A stretch of 64,000 nucleotides of DNA, from positions 58,827 to 122,826 of the forward strand of contig NZ_FOYX01000006.1 of assembly GCF_900112245.1 (NCBI RefSeq), written 5' to 3'. The translations under genes were made by a program, and so were the position numbers. Origin of the DNA: Maribacter stanieri. GTDB lineage: Bacteria; Bacteroidota; Bacteroidia; Flavobacteriales; Flavobacteriaceae. Of this stretch, positions 25,999-35,804 are shown one piece after another (the first letter of the stretch is position 1; every line of letters begins with the position of its first letter). Below the pieces are notes generated by a model. It ran no database searches. It saw only the letters and a program-made list of their open reading frames with translations, and was not told the origin of the DNA.

Positions 25999-26229
25999 AA
26001 CGAGAACACTATATGAAAATGAAAAAATTTATTATTTACTAACATTGTAAATGTAGATAGCTTTAGGTGTTTTGCGGAATATTTGTTGCCAATACAGAGA
26101 ATTTTGTGGTATACTTCGTTGAATATGATATTTCACAAAAATGATTCTCTAAGTTCCCTAGGATTAGCGATATTTATGTTCGAATTTTATCGAGTTAACC
26201 ATAAAGGTACGCTCAAAAGTTTTTGATAT
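25999..26229. other. leader region of PEP carboxylase
   Basis: 231 AT-rich bases between the hairpin and the ppc start. I see near-matches to the -7 box (AATATTTG about 26080, TATGTTCG at 26175-26182) but no exact promoter, repeat or RNA gene. Confidence 0.4.
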
Positions 26230-28776
26230 ATGCAACAACAAGAAAGATTGGCGGAGTTTAAGAAATCTGTCCAAAATAAATTTAATGTCTATAACAGTCT
26301 ATTTCTTAATCTTCCCTACGAGAACATTGAAAATGTAGGCATGTTAATTCCATTATTGCTTAATCAATCTGAAAAGGGATTGAGCAACGGTCTTAACCCA
26401 AAGGAGATTCTTGAGAATTTTTTCGAGAATTTTGTAGAAATAAAATCTGAAAAGGAACAAATAGATTTTATGTTCCGTATCATACAATACGTAGAGCGCC
26501 AAGTAGTTCTTTATGATAGTGTAGAAGATGCGGCATTTCCAAAATTGCACAAACATTCTAGTTCATTGTCTTTGAAAGATTATTTTCAATTAGTTGAAAA
26601 GAATAATTCATGGGATACAATTTGGGATAAGCTAAGCAACTTTAGTGCAAGGATAGTTTTAACCGCACACCCAACACAATTCTACACACCAGCTGTTTTA
26701 GATATTATTACGAACTTAAGAACATTGATTCTAGAAGATAAGATTGATGAAATTGATGTAGGGTTACAGCAGTTGGGGTTAACATCTTTAGTCAATGCAA
26801 AAAAACCTACACCATTAGATGAAGCTAAGAATATCATCTACACACTAAGACATGTGTATTATGACGCTATTGGCGAGATGTATGCATATATTAAGGGCAG
26901 CGTAGGTTCTAAGCAGTTTGAAAACCATGATATTGTAAAGTTAGGATTTTGGCCTGGCGGTGATCGTGATGGAAACCCATTTGTAACTGCCGATATTACT
27001 AGAGATGTAATGAACGAGTTACGTTTAACTTTAATGAAATGTTATTATAATGACCTTAAAGGTCTTGTGCATAAACTGACTTTTAAAGACGTACAAGAAC
27101 CGTTGCAAAAATTGCGCTCAAACTTGTATACGGCTATGTTTGATAGTTCTAAGGATATTGGATATGAAGATTTAATCTTACCGTTAGAGGAGATTAGGCT
27201 AATACTTATTGAAAAATATCAAGGACTTTACTTAAAAGACTTAGAGAAATTTATTGATAAAGTAAAGATTTTTAAAGTCCATTTTGCTACCATAGATATA
27301 AGACAAGACCATAGTATGCACACTAAGGTAATGGTAGAGGTTTTGAAAAAGAACTCTTTAATAAAAGAAGACCTAAGTGAATTAACCGAAAAGCGATTAA
27401 TTGATATTCTTTTACATGAGAATTTACAGTTAAATGCAAATGATTATGAAGAGGAAATTGTAAAGGATACTATCAAGAATATTCTTCAATTACAGACTAT
27501 ACAGGATAAAAATGGTGAAGAAGGTTGTAATAGGTATATCATTAGTAATTCAGAAGATATATTTTCTATCCTCTTTGTTTACGCATTGTTTAGATGGTGT
27601 GGTTGGGCAGATAAAGAAATAACCTTTGACATTGTACCATTGTTTGAAACCATGAACGGAATGGATAATGCGCAGGCTACAATGCAATTCTTATTTAATT
27701 TACCAGAATATAAAGCACATTTAGAAAGCAGAAATAAAAAACAGACCATTATGCTAGGTTTTTCTGACGGAACCAAAGATGGTGGCTATTTAAAAGCAAA
27801 CTGGTCTATTTTGAAAACCAAAGAAGAATTATCAGAGGTTTGTGATGAACATGATATTGCAGCTGTGTTCTTTGACGGTAGAGGAGGGCCACCAGCAAGA
27901 GGAGGTGGTAAAACACACCGTTTTTATGCAGCTCAGACTAATAAGGTTGCAAATAATGAAATTCAATTAACAATACAAGGTCAGACCATTACCAGTACCT
28001 ACGGAACAAAAGAGCAGTTCATTTATAATAGTGAACAGTTGTTAACGGCAGGTTTGTCTAATACTATTTTAGATAAGGAAATTGTTATTTCTGATTCGGA
28101 TAGAGATTTAATAGAAGAATTATCTGAATTAAGTTTTAAGAAGTATGATGATTTAAAACATCATGATAAGTTTATGCCGTACTTAGAAAATATGAGTACG
28201 CTAAAGTATTACACTAAAGCCAATATTGGTAGTAGACCAGGTAAGAGAGGTAATAAGGCTAAATTAGAATTATCAGATTTAAGGGCAATTTCTTTTGTAG
28301 GTTCTTGGAGTCAATTGAAGCAAAATGTGCCAGGTTATTATGGTATAGGTACTGCTTTAAAGAAAATGGAAGATGACGGGCGTTTTGCAGAGGCACAACG
28401 ATTGTATGGGGAAGTACCATTTTTTCAAGCTTTAATGATGAATAGTATGATGAGTCTTTCTAAATGTTATTTTGAACTGACAAGTTATATGAAAGAGAAC
28501 GAAGAGTATGGTGCTTTTTGGGAAATTCTACATGCAGAATACAAGCTGTCAACCGCAATGCTTTTGAAGTTATCAGGAATGGAGTTTTTAATGCAGAAAG
28601 AAGCTATCTCTAGAGAGTCTATTAAAATTCGTGAGAACATTGTGTTGCCATTATTGGTGATTCAACAATACGCACTTCAAAGAATAGGAGAAGGTACCGA
28701 GTATAAAGAGTTGTATGAGAAAATTGTAACAAGGTCTCTTTATGGTAATATTAATGCAAGTAGAAATTCTGCTTAA
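26230..28776 (+). CDS. ppc: phosphoenolpyruvate carboxylase
   Basis: Anaplerotic enzyme: PEP plus bicarbonate gives oxaloacetate. 848 residues, near the usual size. Catalytic motifs: LTAHPTQ with His147, FWPGGDRDGNP, FDGRGGPPARGGGKTH and GSRPGKRG. The extreme C-terminus is YGNINASRNSA, whereas most PEPCs end in a conserved ...RNTG; this is a small departure at a position important for catalysis in other members. The gene is monocistronic with its own terminator. Confidence 0.95.
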   Translation: MQQQERLAEFKKSVQNKFNVYNSLFLNLPYENIENVGMLIPLLLNQSEKGLSNGLNPKEILENFFENFVEIKSEKEQIDFMFRIIQYVERQVVLYDSVEDAAFPKLHKHSSSLSLKDYFQLVEKNNSWDTIWDKLSNFSARIVLTAHPTQFYTPAVLDIITNLRTLILEDKIDEIDVGLQQLGLTSLVNAKKPTPLDEAKNIIYTLRHVYYDAIGEMYAYIKGSVGSKQFENHDIVKLGFWPGGDRDGNPFVTADITRDVMNELRLTLMKCYYNDLKGLVHKLTFKDVQEPLQKLRSNLYTAMFDSSKDIGYEDLILPLEEIRLILIEKYQGLYLKDLEKFIDKVKIFKVHFATIDIRQDHSMHTKVMVEVLKKNSLIKEDLSELTEKRLIDILLHENLQLNANDYEEEIVKDTIKNILQLQTIQDKNGEEGCNRYIISNSEDIFSILFVYALFRWCGWADKEITFDIVPLFETMNGMDNAQATMQFLFNLPEYKAHLESRNKKQTIMLGFSDGTKDGGYLKANWSILKTKEELSEVCDEHDIAAVFFDGRGGPPARGGGKTHRFYAAQTNKVANNEIQLTIQGQTITSTYGTKEQFIYNSEQLLTAGLSNTILDKEIVISDSDRDLIEELSELSFKKYDDLKHHDKFMPYLENMSTLKYYTKANIGSRPGKRGNKAKLELSDLRAISFVGSWSQLKQNVPGYYGIGTALKKMEDDGRFAEAQRLYGEVPFFQALMMNSMMSLSKCYFELTSYMKENEEYGAFWEILHAEYKLSTAMLLKLSGMEFLMQKEAISRESIKIRENIVLPLLVIQQYALQRIGEGTEYKELYEKIVTRSLYGNINASRNSA

Positions 28777-28795
28777 TAGTTAATGATTTTAATGT

Positions 28796-28830
28796 AAAAT
28801 GGCTCTGTAAATTATTTACAGAGCCATTTT
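28796..28830 (+). terminator. intrinsic terminator of ppc
   Basis: A 16-bp perfect inverted repeat (28796-28811 with 28815-28830; core aaaatggctctgtaaa) with a 3-nt loop. The stem ends in TTTT, continued by ctatttt. It could serve both strands. Confidence 0.9.
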
Positions 28831-28915
28831 CTATTTTAGGGTTTATTTTTTGCCTTATGTGGAATAACTAGCAAGAACATTAATTCTATATCTTATCCAT
28901 GTTGTTTTGGCTAGT

Positions 28916-30412
28916 TTATTCTTGTGAGGTACTTAAAATGGCATAAAATGTTTCAATACCATAAGCTATTTGCCCAATTTTTAAATTTTCATTAGGGCTA
29001 TGTTGATTGTTGTCAGGGTTAACCATAGGAACAATAAATGCCGGAATTTTCAATTCATTGATGAAAGGAGATATAGGAACTGTACCACCCATAATTCTAA
29101 TTTGAACAGGCTTTTCTCCAAATTTATTTTCCATAGTTTTTACAATACTATTTCCAAAAGGGTTATTTAAATCTGTGCGGAAAGCATTGGTAACAGAACC
29201 TTCTTTAATAGTAACAATTCTGTCATATTTTAAACGGTCTTCTTTGGTAGGCTCAGTAGCCATAACATGATAACCTTGATTTTTAATATGGTCTTTTACT
29301 AAGTTTTTAAGTCTGGTACCATCAGATTCTGGTACTAATCTTAAATCTAATTCTGCAGTAGCCGTTGCCGGTACTATTGTTCTTGCTTTCTCGCCAATCC
29401 ATGCAGATCCTAATCCCCTAATGTTTAAGGAAGGATACTGTAAAGCTTCTTGATAAAAGCTACCTACTTTCTCAGGATTGGCAATTGCTAGGTTGGTGTT
29501 GATTTCTTCCACATTGTCTGGTACACTTTTTAATATTTCTAGTGTAGCTTCATCTAAAGTAATACCGTCATAATATCCTTTAACTAAAACTCTACCATCA
29601 GCATCTTTCATGGTGGCTAGTAATTGAGCTAATTGAAAACCAGGGTTTGGTGCATAGTTGCCATAATGACCACTGTGCTGAGGTTTTATTGGACCGTAAG
29701 TAGTTATGGATAATGTTGTGATACCTCTACAGCCATACACGATAGTCGGTTTCCCAGACACATGTACAGGTCCGTCATTAATAACTAGAAAATCTGCCTT
29801 AAGTAAATCTTTATAGGTACGCACAGCTTTTGGTAATGGTGCGCTACTCTTTTCTTCTTCACTATCTAAAATAACTTTTACATTATAAGGTAAGTCTACT
29901 TTGTCTTTTTTAAGCGCATCTATTGCATTTAGGAACATCACAATTGGTCCTTTATCATCAGAAGTAGATCTGCCAAATAGTCTCCAATCATAATTAATGT
30001 CATCGGTTAAATCTGAAAAGGATTCTTTTTTCCAACCATCTTCGGTTTTAGATTTCAATTCTATTTTGTATGGATCTGATTGGTCCCATTTTGTAACATC
30101 TACAGATTGCCCATCTAAATGCATATAAAATAATATCGTTGGTTTATTGTCATCTATTGGTAAGTTGGCAAAAAATAGAGGTAAACCTTCGGTTTCAAGA
30201 ATGGTGCTATTGAATCCTCTCTCAGTAAACTTTTTTCTAAGCCAATATAAGTTTGTGTCTATATCATCTGCATTTAAAGCATCATTTGGTATGGCTACAA
30301 ATTCTCTTAGTTCAGTTATTGCATTTGCAACCTTAGATTTTATAAGAACTGAATCTTGTGAGTGGGCAGAATAAAGTGATAGGAATAATAGAAGGGTAAG
30401 AAATTTTTTCAT
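28916..30412 (-). CDS. secreted M20-family metallopeptidase
   Basis: 498 residues from ATG 30412 (MKKFLTLLLFLSLYSAHSQ, a signal peptide ending SQ); an ATG four codons earlier (MRTK) is equally possible. The M20/M25/M40 dinuclear zinc site is recognisable: FYMHLDGQSVD (His, Asp), FGRSTSDDKGP (Asp), LDSEEEKSS (catalytic Glu pair) and a late HSPNENL. A dimerisation domain lies in the middle. It is probably an exported dipeptidase or carboxypeptidase. It stands alone between the ppc terminator and the trp operon end. Confidence 0.88.
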   Translation of the reverse strand: MKKFLTLLLFLSLYSAHSQDSVLIKSKVANAITELREFVAIPNDALNADDIDTNLYWLRKKFTERGFNSTILETEGLPLFFANLPIDDNKPTILFYMHLDGQSVDVTKWDQSDPYKIELKSKTEDGWKKESFSDLTDDINYDWRLFGRSTSDDKGPIVMFLNAIDALKKDKVDLPYNVKVILDSEEEKSSAPLPKAVRTYKDLLKADFLVINDGPVHVSGKPTIVYGCRGITTLSITTYGPIKPQHSGHYGNYAPNPGFQLAQLLATMKDADGRVLVKGYYDGITLDEATLEILKSVPDNVEEINTNLAIANPEKVGSFYQEALQYPSLNIRGLGSAWIGEKARTIVPATATAELDLRLVPESDGTRLKNLVKDHIKNQGYHVMATEPTKEDRLKYDRIVTIKEGSVTNAFRTDLNNPFGNSIVKTMENKFGEKPVQIRIMGGTVPISPFINELKIPAFIVPMVNPDNNQHSPNENLKIGQIAYGIETFYAILSTSQE

Positions 30413-30543
30413 TTTCGTTCTCATAGTTATATTCTTTAAATGTAGGCAAAATGCAGGGAATACGTGTTAGAGTGGAAGGTCGCAAATGTTAAGGTTTTTC
30501 AAATAATCAAGAAAATCAATAATATATCTGATTAATCGAATAG

Positions 30544-30771
30544 TCAGAACTTATTCCTTGTTTTAAAAAATTTCGAAAATAACAGTCTACCTAATAGTAT
30601 AAAAGGTAAACCATGCAGTAAAACATCGAACCAATCCATAAATTGCATACCGATTGCACCCCCTAAAATCCATTTTAATTTTCCATAAATATGTGGTTCG
30701 GGAAAAAAGGGAGCCAAACCTAATGTAAGGCACAATAAGACTATTAGTTTCCAATTATTTAGAATCTCCAT
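30544..30771 (-). CDS. small membrane protein at the 3' end of the trp operon
   Basis: 75 residues from ATG 30771 (MEILNNWKLIVLLCLTLGLAPF), 4 bases after trpA. Two hydrophobic segments (about 9-24 and 46-62) flank a loop HIYGKLKWILGG. No known domain is visible. A longer start at 30819 would lie inside trpA. Its position as the last gene of the tryptophan operon may only reflect co-transcription, or it may act in the pathway. Confidence 0.7.
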   Translation of the reverse strand: MEILNNWKLIVLLCLTLGLAPFFPEPHIYGKLKWILGGAIGMQFMDWFDVLLHGLPFILLGRLLFSKFFKTRNKF

Positions 30772-30775
30772 GAAT

Positions 30776-31540
30776 TTATCGAATTGTCTTAACAAACTCA
30801 GCAACAGAGTTAGCTCCATTAGCCGTCAAATGCTTAATAAAGGCAGATCCTATTATAGCGCCTTTCGCAGTTTTTGTAGCTTGTTGAAATGTTTCTTCGT
30901 CTTTAATACCAAAGCCTACAATTTGCGGGTTTTTTAAATTCATGGCTGAAATACGCTCAAAATAGTTTTCTTGTTCTTGACCAAAACCAGATTTAGAACC
31001 TGTAACACTTGCTGAACTAACCATGTAGATAAATCCGTCTGAAGCACTGTCGATTTGATTAATACGTTCATCACTAGTTTGTGGTGTAATCAAGAATACG
31101 TTTATGAGTCCGTATTTTTTAAATGTGGCTTCGTAATCTTCTTGATAAACATCTAGTGGAAGATCAGGTAAAATGAGTCCATCAATACCAATTTCTTGAC
31201 ATTTTTTACAGAATGCCTCAACACCATACTGTAGAACAGGATTAAAGTATCCCATAATAATTAAAGGGATAGAAACAGATTTACGAATATCTTTTATTTG
31301 ATTGAATAGTATTTCTGTAGTCATTCCATTTTTCAGTGCAGCTGTAGAGCTTTCTTGAATAGTTGGTCCGTCGGCTAATGGGTCACTAAATGGTAAACCT
31401 ATTTCAATCATATCAACCCCATTCTTTTCCAAATCTTGAATAATTTGTACAGTGTCGTTCAGTGAAGGGTAACCGGCGGTAAAATATATAGAAAGAAGTT
31501 TTTTATCCTCTTTTAATTTCAATGTAATTCTATTGCTCAT
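30776..31540 (-). CDS. trpA: tryptophan synthase subunit alpha
   Basis: Cleaves indole-3-glycerol phosphate and channels indole to TrpB. 254 residues with MIEIGLPFSDPLADGPTIQESS (catalytic Glu and Asp region) and the phosphate-binding GFGIKDEE and GSAFIKHL segments. It lies 7 bases after trpB in the operon. Confidence 0.97.
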   Translation of the reverse strand: MSNRITLKLKEDKKLLSIYFTAGYPSLNDTVQIIQDLEKNGVDMIEIGLPFSDPLADGPTIQESSTAALKNGMTTEILFNQIKDIRKSVSIPLIIMGYFNPVLQYGVEAFCKKCQEIGIDGLILPDLPLDVYQEDYEATFKKYGLINVFLITPQTSDERINQIDSASDGFIYMVSSASVTGSKSGFGQEQENYFERISAMNLKNPQIVGFGIKDEETFQQATKTAKGAIIGSAFIKHLTANGANSVAEFVKTIR

Positions 31541-31547
31541 AATAAGG

Positions 31548-32732
31548 TTATGCTAACTTAAAGTAATCAATATAAGTGTTCAAATCTTTATCTCCACGAC
31601 CAGAAAGACTAATAACGACAACATCGTCTTTTTTGAATTTCTTATGTTCAAAAATGGCAAATGCATGTCCTGTTTCTATAGCCGGAATAATACCTTCTAG
31701 TTGAGAAAGCTCTAATCCTGCAGCCATAGCTTCATCATCTGTTGCCGAATAAAACTCTGCACGACCAGATTTAAATAAATGGGAGTGCATTGGTCCTACG
31801 CCGGGGTAATCTAACCCTGCAGAAATAGAATATGGTTCTGTAATTTGACCATCAGTAGTTTGCATCAACATGGTTTTACAACCGTGAATAATACCTACTT
31901 TTCCAAGAGCGGAGGTAGCTGCACTTTCTCCAGAATTAACACCTTTACCTGCAGCTTCAACAGCAATAATGCCAACTTCAGCCTCGTGTAGAAAATGGTA
32001 GTATGTACCGGCGGCATTACTGCCACCACCAATACAAGCTACTACATAATCAGGATTTTCGCGACCTTCCTTCTCTTTTAATTGCCATTTTATTTCCTCG
32101 GAAATAACAGATTGAAAACGAGTAACCATATCAGGGTAGGGATGTGGTCCAATAGCTGAACCAATAATATAATGTGTGTCTACCGGATTGTTGATCCAAT
32201 CTCTAATTGCTTCGTTTGTAGCATCTTTTAAAGTTCTGCTACCAGATTTAGCAGGGCGTACTTCGGCACCTAGCATTTTCATACGAGCTACATTTGGAGC
32301 CTGGCGGGCAATGTCAATTTCACCCATGTAAACGATGCATTCCATTCCCATTAATGCACAAACAGTAGCAGTGGCAACACCATGCTGACCTGCACCTGTT
32401 TCGGCAATAATTCTAGTCTTGCCTAATTTTTGAGCCATTAGAATTTGACCTATTGTGTTGTTTACCTTGTGCGCACCAGTATGGTTGAGATCTTCTCTTT
32501 TTAGATAAATTTTACATCCGTGCTTTTCAGAAAGGCGTTTAGCAAAATATAGGGGAGAAGGTCTGCCTACATAATCTTTTAAAAGCTGATTAAATTCTTT
32601 CTGGAAAGAATCTTCATACATCAACTTTAAATAATTTTGTCGTAGTTCCTCAACGTTTGGGTACAACATTTCAGGTATAAAGGCACCACCGAATTCACCG
32701 TAGTATCCTTTTTCATCAGCATTATAGTTCAT
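31548..32732 (-). CDS. trpB: tryptophan synthase subunit beta
   Basis: PLP enzyme that joins indole and serine into tryptophan. 394 residues, TrpB1 type. [15 protein letters not shown] gives the PLP lysine; [12 protein letters not shown] and [13 protein letters not shown] (phosphate-binding) are intact. It overlaps trpF by 4 bases at its start. Confidence 0.97.
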   Translation of the reverse strand: MNYNADEKGYYGEFGGAFIPEMLYPNVEELRQNYLKLMYEDSFQKEFNQLLKDYVGRPSPLYFAKRLSEKHGCKIYLKREDLNHTGAHKVNNTIGQILMAQKLGKTRIIAETGAGQHGVATATVCALMGMECIVYMGEIDIARQAPNVARMKMLGAEVRPAKSGSRTLKDATNEAIRDWINNPVDTHYIIGSAIGPHPYPDMVTRFQSVISEEIKWQLKEKEGRENPDYVVACIGGGSNAAGTYYHFLHEAEVGIIAVEAAGKGVNSGESAATSALGKVGIIHGCKTMLMQTTDGQITEPYSISAGLDYPGVGPMHSHLFKSGRAEFYSATDDEAMAAGLELSQLEGIIPAIETGHAFAIFEHKKFKKDDVVVISLSGRGDKDLNTYIDYFKLA

Positions 32733-33355
32733 AGCGCTTCTTTAAACTTTTGTAGTTCATCAATATTTTTTAATCCTGGTTCCAATTCAAACTGGCTATT
32801 TACATCAATAGCATAACAATATTTAGATTCAGGCAACTTCATGAATTCAGTAATCTTATCAAGATTGTTTAATCCAATACCTCCGCTTAAAAAATAAGGT
32901 TTGGTAGAAGGGTAATTTTTTAAAACGGACCAATCAAAAGTATAGCCATTGCCACCAGGTAATTTCCCTTTAGTGTCAAAAAGGAAGTAATTGCAAACAC
33001 CTTCATAAGGTTTTAAAATTCCGAAATCAAATTCCTCTTTAATAGAGAAAACTTTTATGATATCAACTTTCTGATTTTCTTTCTTAAGGTCTAAAGCAAT
33101 CATAGTACAGTATTCTGGACTTTCGTGACCGTGTAATTGTAATCCCTGCAATTGATGCTGTTTTACCATCTCAACAACATAAGTAGGGTCAGCATCAACA
33201 AATACTCCTACTTTACTAATTGTATGTGGAAGGTTTGGCATTTCACCTTCAAAAAATCTTGAAGAATGTTCCCAAAATATAAAGCCTAAATAGTCTGGTC
33301 GCAATTGTGCAACTTCAGTCGTATTCAGTTTCATTCCACAAATTTTAAGCTTCAT
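32729..33355 (-). CDS. trpF: phosphoribosylanthranilate isomerase
   Basis: Amadori rearrangement of PRA to CdRP. 208 residues, TIM-barrel: MKLKICGMK (catalytic Cys), [17 protein letters not shown], and [12 protein letters not shown] with Asp, ending in [12 protein letters not shown]. The stop/start overlaps with both neighbours (1 base with trpC, 4 with trpB) show a tight operon. Confidence 0.96.
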   Translation of the reverse strand: MKLKICGMKLNTTEVAQLRPDYLGFIFWEHSSRFFEGEMPNLPHTISKVGVFVDADPTYVVEMVKQHQLQGLQLHGHESPEYCTMIALDLKKENQKVDIIKVFSIKEEFDFGILKPYEGVCNYFLFDTKGKLPGGNGYTFDWSVLKNYPSTKPYFLSGGIGLNNLDKITEFMKLPESKYCYAIDVNSQFELEPGLKNIDELQKFKEAL

Positions 33356-34140
33356 TAGTTCTTTAGGTTTTTAATGAATTCAATCGCACTCTCACCAGGG
33401 TTGTCCGTTTTCATAAAATTCTCCCCAATTAAAAAGCCTTCATAACCATATGGTTTTAATTCTTTAATAGCCTCTACAGAACTAATACCACTTTCAGAAA
33501 CTTTGACGAAATCATTGGGAATCAGTTTTGATAACTTTTTACTAGTATCTAAACTAACCTCAAAAGTCTTTAGATTTCTATTGTTTACACCAAGCATATC
33601 TAAACTGGGCATAATAGATTTATGAAGTTCATCTTCGTTATGTACTTCTAACAATACATCTAAACCTAAACTTTTAGCAAGCTCTGAAAAGGTTTTTATT
33701 TCTTGTTTTGTTAAAATAGCGGCAATTAATAAAATTACGTCAGCACCATATGCTTTAGCTTCAATTATTTGATATTCACTAACAATAAATTCTTTTCGTA
33801 ATAATGGTAACTGTACAGATGCTCTAGCTAATATTAAATCTTCAATAGAGCCACCAAAATATTTAATGTCGGTTAAAACACTCATGCCACATACACCAGC
33901 TTTCTCATAACCTTTAGCCACCTGACCTACGTTTGCATTTTGGTTGATGCTTTCTTTGGACGGAGACCTACGTTTAAATTCAGAAATAATTCCCGTATCA
34001 CTATTTCTTAGTGCCTGAGCTAAAGAAAAAGTATCCCTTTCAAAAAGTATAGAATGCTCAAATTGAGAAGGAGGAAAAATCAATTTTTTTAAATCGACTT
34101 CCTTACGTTTATCGGCTACTATTTTATCTAGAATATTCAT
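33355..34140 (-). CDS. trpC: indole-3-glycerol phosphate synthase
   Basis: Converts CdRP to indole-3-glycerol phosphate. 261 residues: SEFKRRSPSKESIN near the N-terminus, SVLTDIKYFGGSIEDL, LLRKEFIVSEYQI, LLEVHNEDEL, LGVNNRNLKTFEV and SESGISS. All TrpC signatures are intact. It is not fused to TrpF. A hairpin lies in the 51-base gap to trpD. Confidence 0.96.
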   Translation of the reverse strand: MNILDKIVADKRKEVDLKKLIFPPSQFEHSILFERDTFSLAQALRNSDTGIISEFKRRSPSKESINQNANVGQVAKGYEKAGVCGMSVLTDIKYFGGSIEDLILARASVQLPLLRKEFIVSEYQIIEAKAYGADVILLIAAILTKQEIKTFSELAKSLGLDVLLEVHNEDELHKSIMPSLDMLGVNNRNLKTFEVSLDTSKKLSKLIPNDFVKVSESGISSVEAIKELKPYGYEGFLIGENFMKTDNPGESAIEFIKNLKN

Positions 34141-34159
34141 ATACTATATGTTCTTTATA

Positions 34160-34177
34160 ATCTCGTTATAGCGAGAT
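34160..34177 (-). other. intercistronic hairpin between trpD and trpC
   Basis: atctcg (34160-34165) and cgagat (34172-34177) are perfect complements with a 6-base loop, in the gap between trpD and trpC. There is no T run, so processing or stability is more likely than termination. Confidence 0.4.
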
Positions 34178-34191
34178 ACGAAGCATTCTCT

Positions 34192-35187
34192 TTAATTTTT
34201 ACTTAGTTCCTGTATTTTCTTCAATGCAATCAATCCTTTTCCACTTAGCAAAGATTCTTTAGCTCTTTCAAAACCTTGAAGTGGTGTCAAATCTTCTACC
34301 GTTGCAATAGCAATACCTGCATTGGCACATACCACATTATTTTGGGCTTCGCTACCTTTGCCTTGTAAGACGTTTAAGAAAATTTGAGCAGAAGTATCAA
34401 TAGAATCTCCTCCAACAATATCACTTTGCTTAATTAGTTTCACACCAAAATCTGATGGTTTTAGCATACTCTCTGTATGGTTGGAAATAGTTTTGGTATT
34501 TCCTGTCAAAGAAATTTCATCATAACCATCTAATGCATGAAGTACAGTGAAATTTTTATCGGTCTTTTGATATAAGTATCCGTACATACGTGCCAGTTCT
34601 AAGTTGAAAACACCAACCATTTGGTTCTTTGGAAATGCAGGATTAACCATAGGACCTAACATATTAAAGAATGTTTTAACCCCTAAATCTTTTCTGATCG
34701 GAGCAACATTTTTCATGGCAGGATGAAATAAGGGAGCATGTAAAACACATATACCAGCTTCATCAATGCATTTTTCTAAAAAGCCAGCATCATTACTGAA
34801 TTTTATTCCAAGAAACTCCATTACGTTGCTACTACCACATTTAGAAGAAACTCCGTAATTACCATGTTTAGTAACTTTTACGCCTGCACCTGCAGTGACA
34901 AATGATGCTAGTGTAGAAATATTAAAAGTATCTTTACCATCACCACCAGTACCACAAAGGTCAATAGGATTGTAGGCAGATAGATCTACCGCCAAACATA
35001 AATCTAGCAAAGCATCTCTAAAACCTTCTAATTCTTCAATGGTAATACTACGCATCATATATACGGTTAAAAAGGCCGCTATTTGACTAGTGTTGTATTC
35101 ACCTTTTGCAATATTCACGAGAATACGTTTTGCATCTTCCTTTGAAAGTATTTCGTGATTTATAAGTTTATTTAGTGTCTCTTTCAT
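34192..35187 (-). CDS. trpD: anthranilate phosphoribosyltransferase
   Basis: Transfers phosphoribose from PRPP to anthranilate. 331 residues, with DLCGTGGDGKDTFNISTLAS (PRPP-binding), KHGNYGVSSKCGSSNVMEF and GPMVNP. It is a separate protein, not fused to TrpG. Confidence 0.97.
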   Translation of the reverse strand: MKETLNKLINHEILSKEDAKRILVNIAKGEYNTSQIAAFLTVYMMRSITIEELEGFRDALLDLCLAVDLSAYNPIDLCGTGGDGKDTFNISTLASFVTAGAGVKVTKHGNYGVSSKCGSSNVMEFLGIKFSNDAGFLEKCIDEAGICVLHAPLFHPAMKNVAPIRKDLGVKTFFNMLGPMVNPAFPKNQMVGVFNLELARMYGYLYQKTDKNFTVLHALDGYDEISLTGNTKTISNHTESMLKPSDFGVKLIKQSDIVGGDSIDTSAQIFLNVLQGKGSEAQNNVVCANAGIAIATVEDLTPLQGFERAKESLLSGKGLIALKKIQELSKN

Positions 35188-35211
35188 TCTCTAAGTTGTA
35201 TTACATAAAAC

Positions 35212-35244
35212 CTTAAGGCTTATTATATGATAATTAAGCTTAAG
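35212..35244 (-). other. intercistronic hairpin between trpG and trpD
   Basis: cttaaggctta (35212-35222) and taagcttaag (35235-35244) pair over 10 bp with one bulged G. The right arm overlaps the trpG stop codon. No T run is seen. Confidence 0.4.
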
Positions 35245-35803
35245 CGTTTAACCAATTTTCTAACATCTTTTTCCCTTGTGGTGTTAGAACAGATTCTGGG
35301 TGAAATTGAACAGCTCGAACATCATAAGTTTTATGACGAAGCGACATTATTTGTCCGTTTTCATCTAAAGAAGTAGCTTCTAATACTTCTGGCAAATCAG
35401 GATTCACCACCCAAGAATGGTACCTACCTACTTCAATCTCTTTAGGCAGGCCTTCAAAAATAGTATCATCTATTATAATTTGTATTTTGGTTGCAATACC
35501 ATGATACACTTCATCTAAGTTTATTAGTGAACCACCAAAAACTTCGGCAATAGCTTGTTGTCCCAAACAAACACCGAATATACTTTTGGTAGGTGCATAT
35601 TTTTCGATAATCTGTTTTAATAATCCAGCTTCATCAGGAATACCAGGACCTGGAGAAAGTACAATTTTATCAAAAGCATCAACCTCTTCTAGAGTAAGTT
35701 GGTCATTACGTTTTACAATAACCTCGCAACCTAATTCCTCTAAATAATGCACTAGGTTATAAGTGAAACTATCGTAATTATCTATAACTAATATTTTCTT
35801 CAT
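35240..35803 (-). CDS. trpG: anthranilate synthase component II (glutamine amidotransferase)
   Basis: Supplies ammonia from glutamine to TrpE. 187 residues, class I amidotransferase: LSPGPGIPDEAG, FGVCLGQQAI with the catalytic Cys, and VQFHPESVLTPQG with the catalytic His and Glu. It begins 1 base after trpE. It could also serve aminodeoxychorismate synthase, as TrpG proteins sometimes do; no pabB is visible here. Confidence 0.95.
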   Translation of the reverse strand: MKKILVIDNYDSFTYNLVHYLEELGCEVIVKRNDQLTLEEVDAFDKIVLSPGPGIPDEAGLLKQIIEKYAPTKSIFGVCLGQQAIAEVFGGSLINLDEVYHGIATKIQIIIDDTIFEGLPKEIEVGRYHSWVVNPDLPEVLEATSLDENGQIMSLRHKTYDVRAVQFHPESVLTPQGKKMLENWLNA

Positions 35804-35804
35804 C

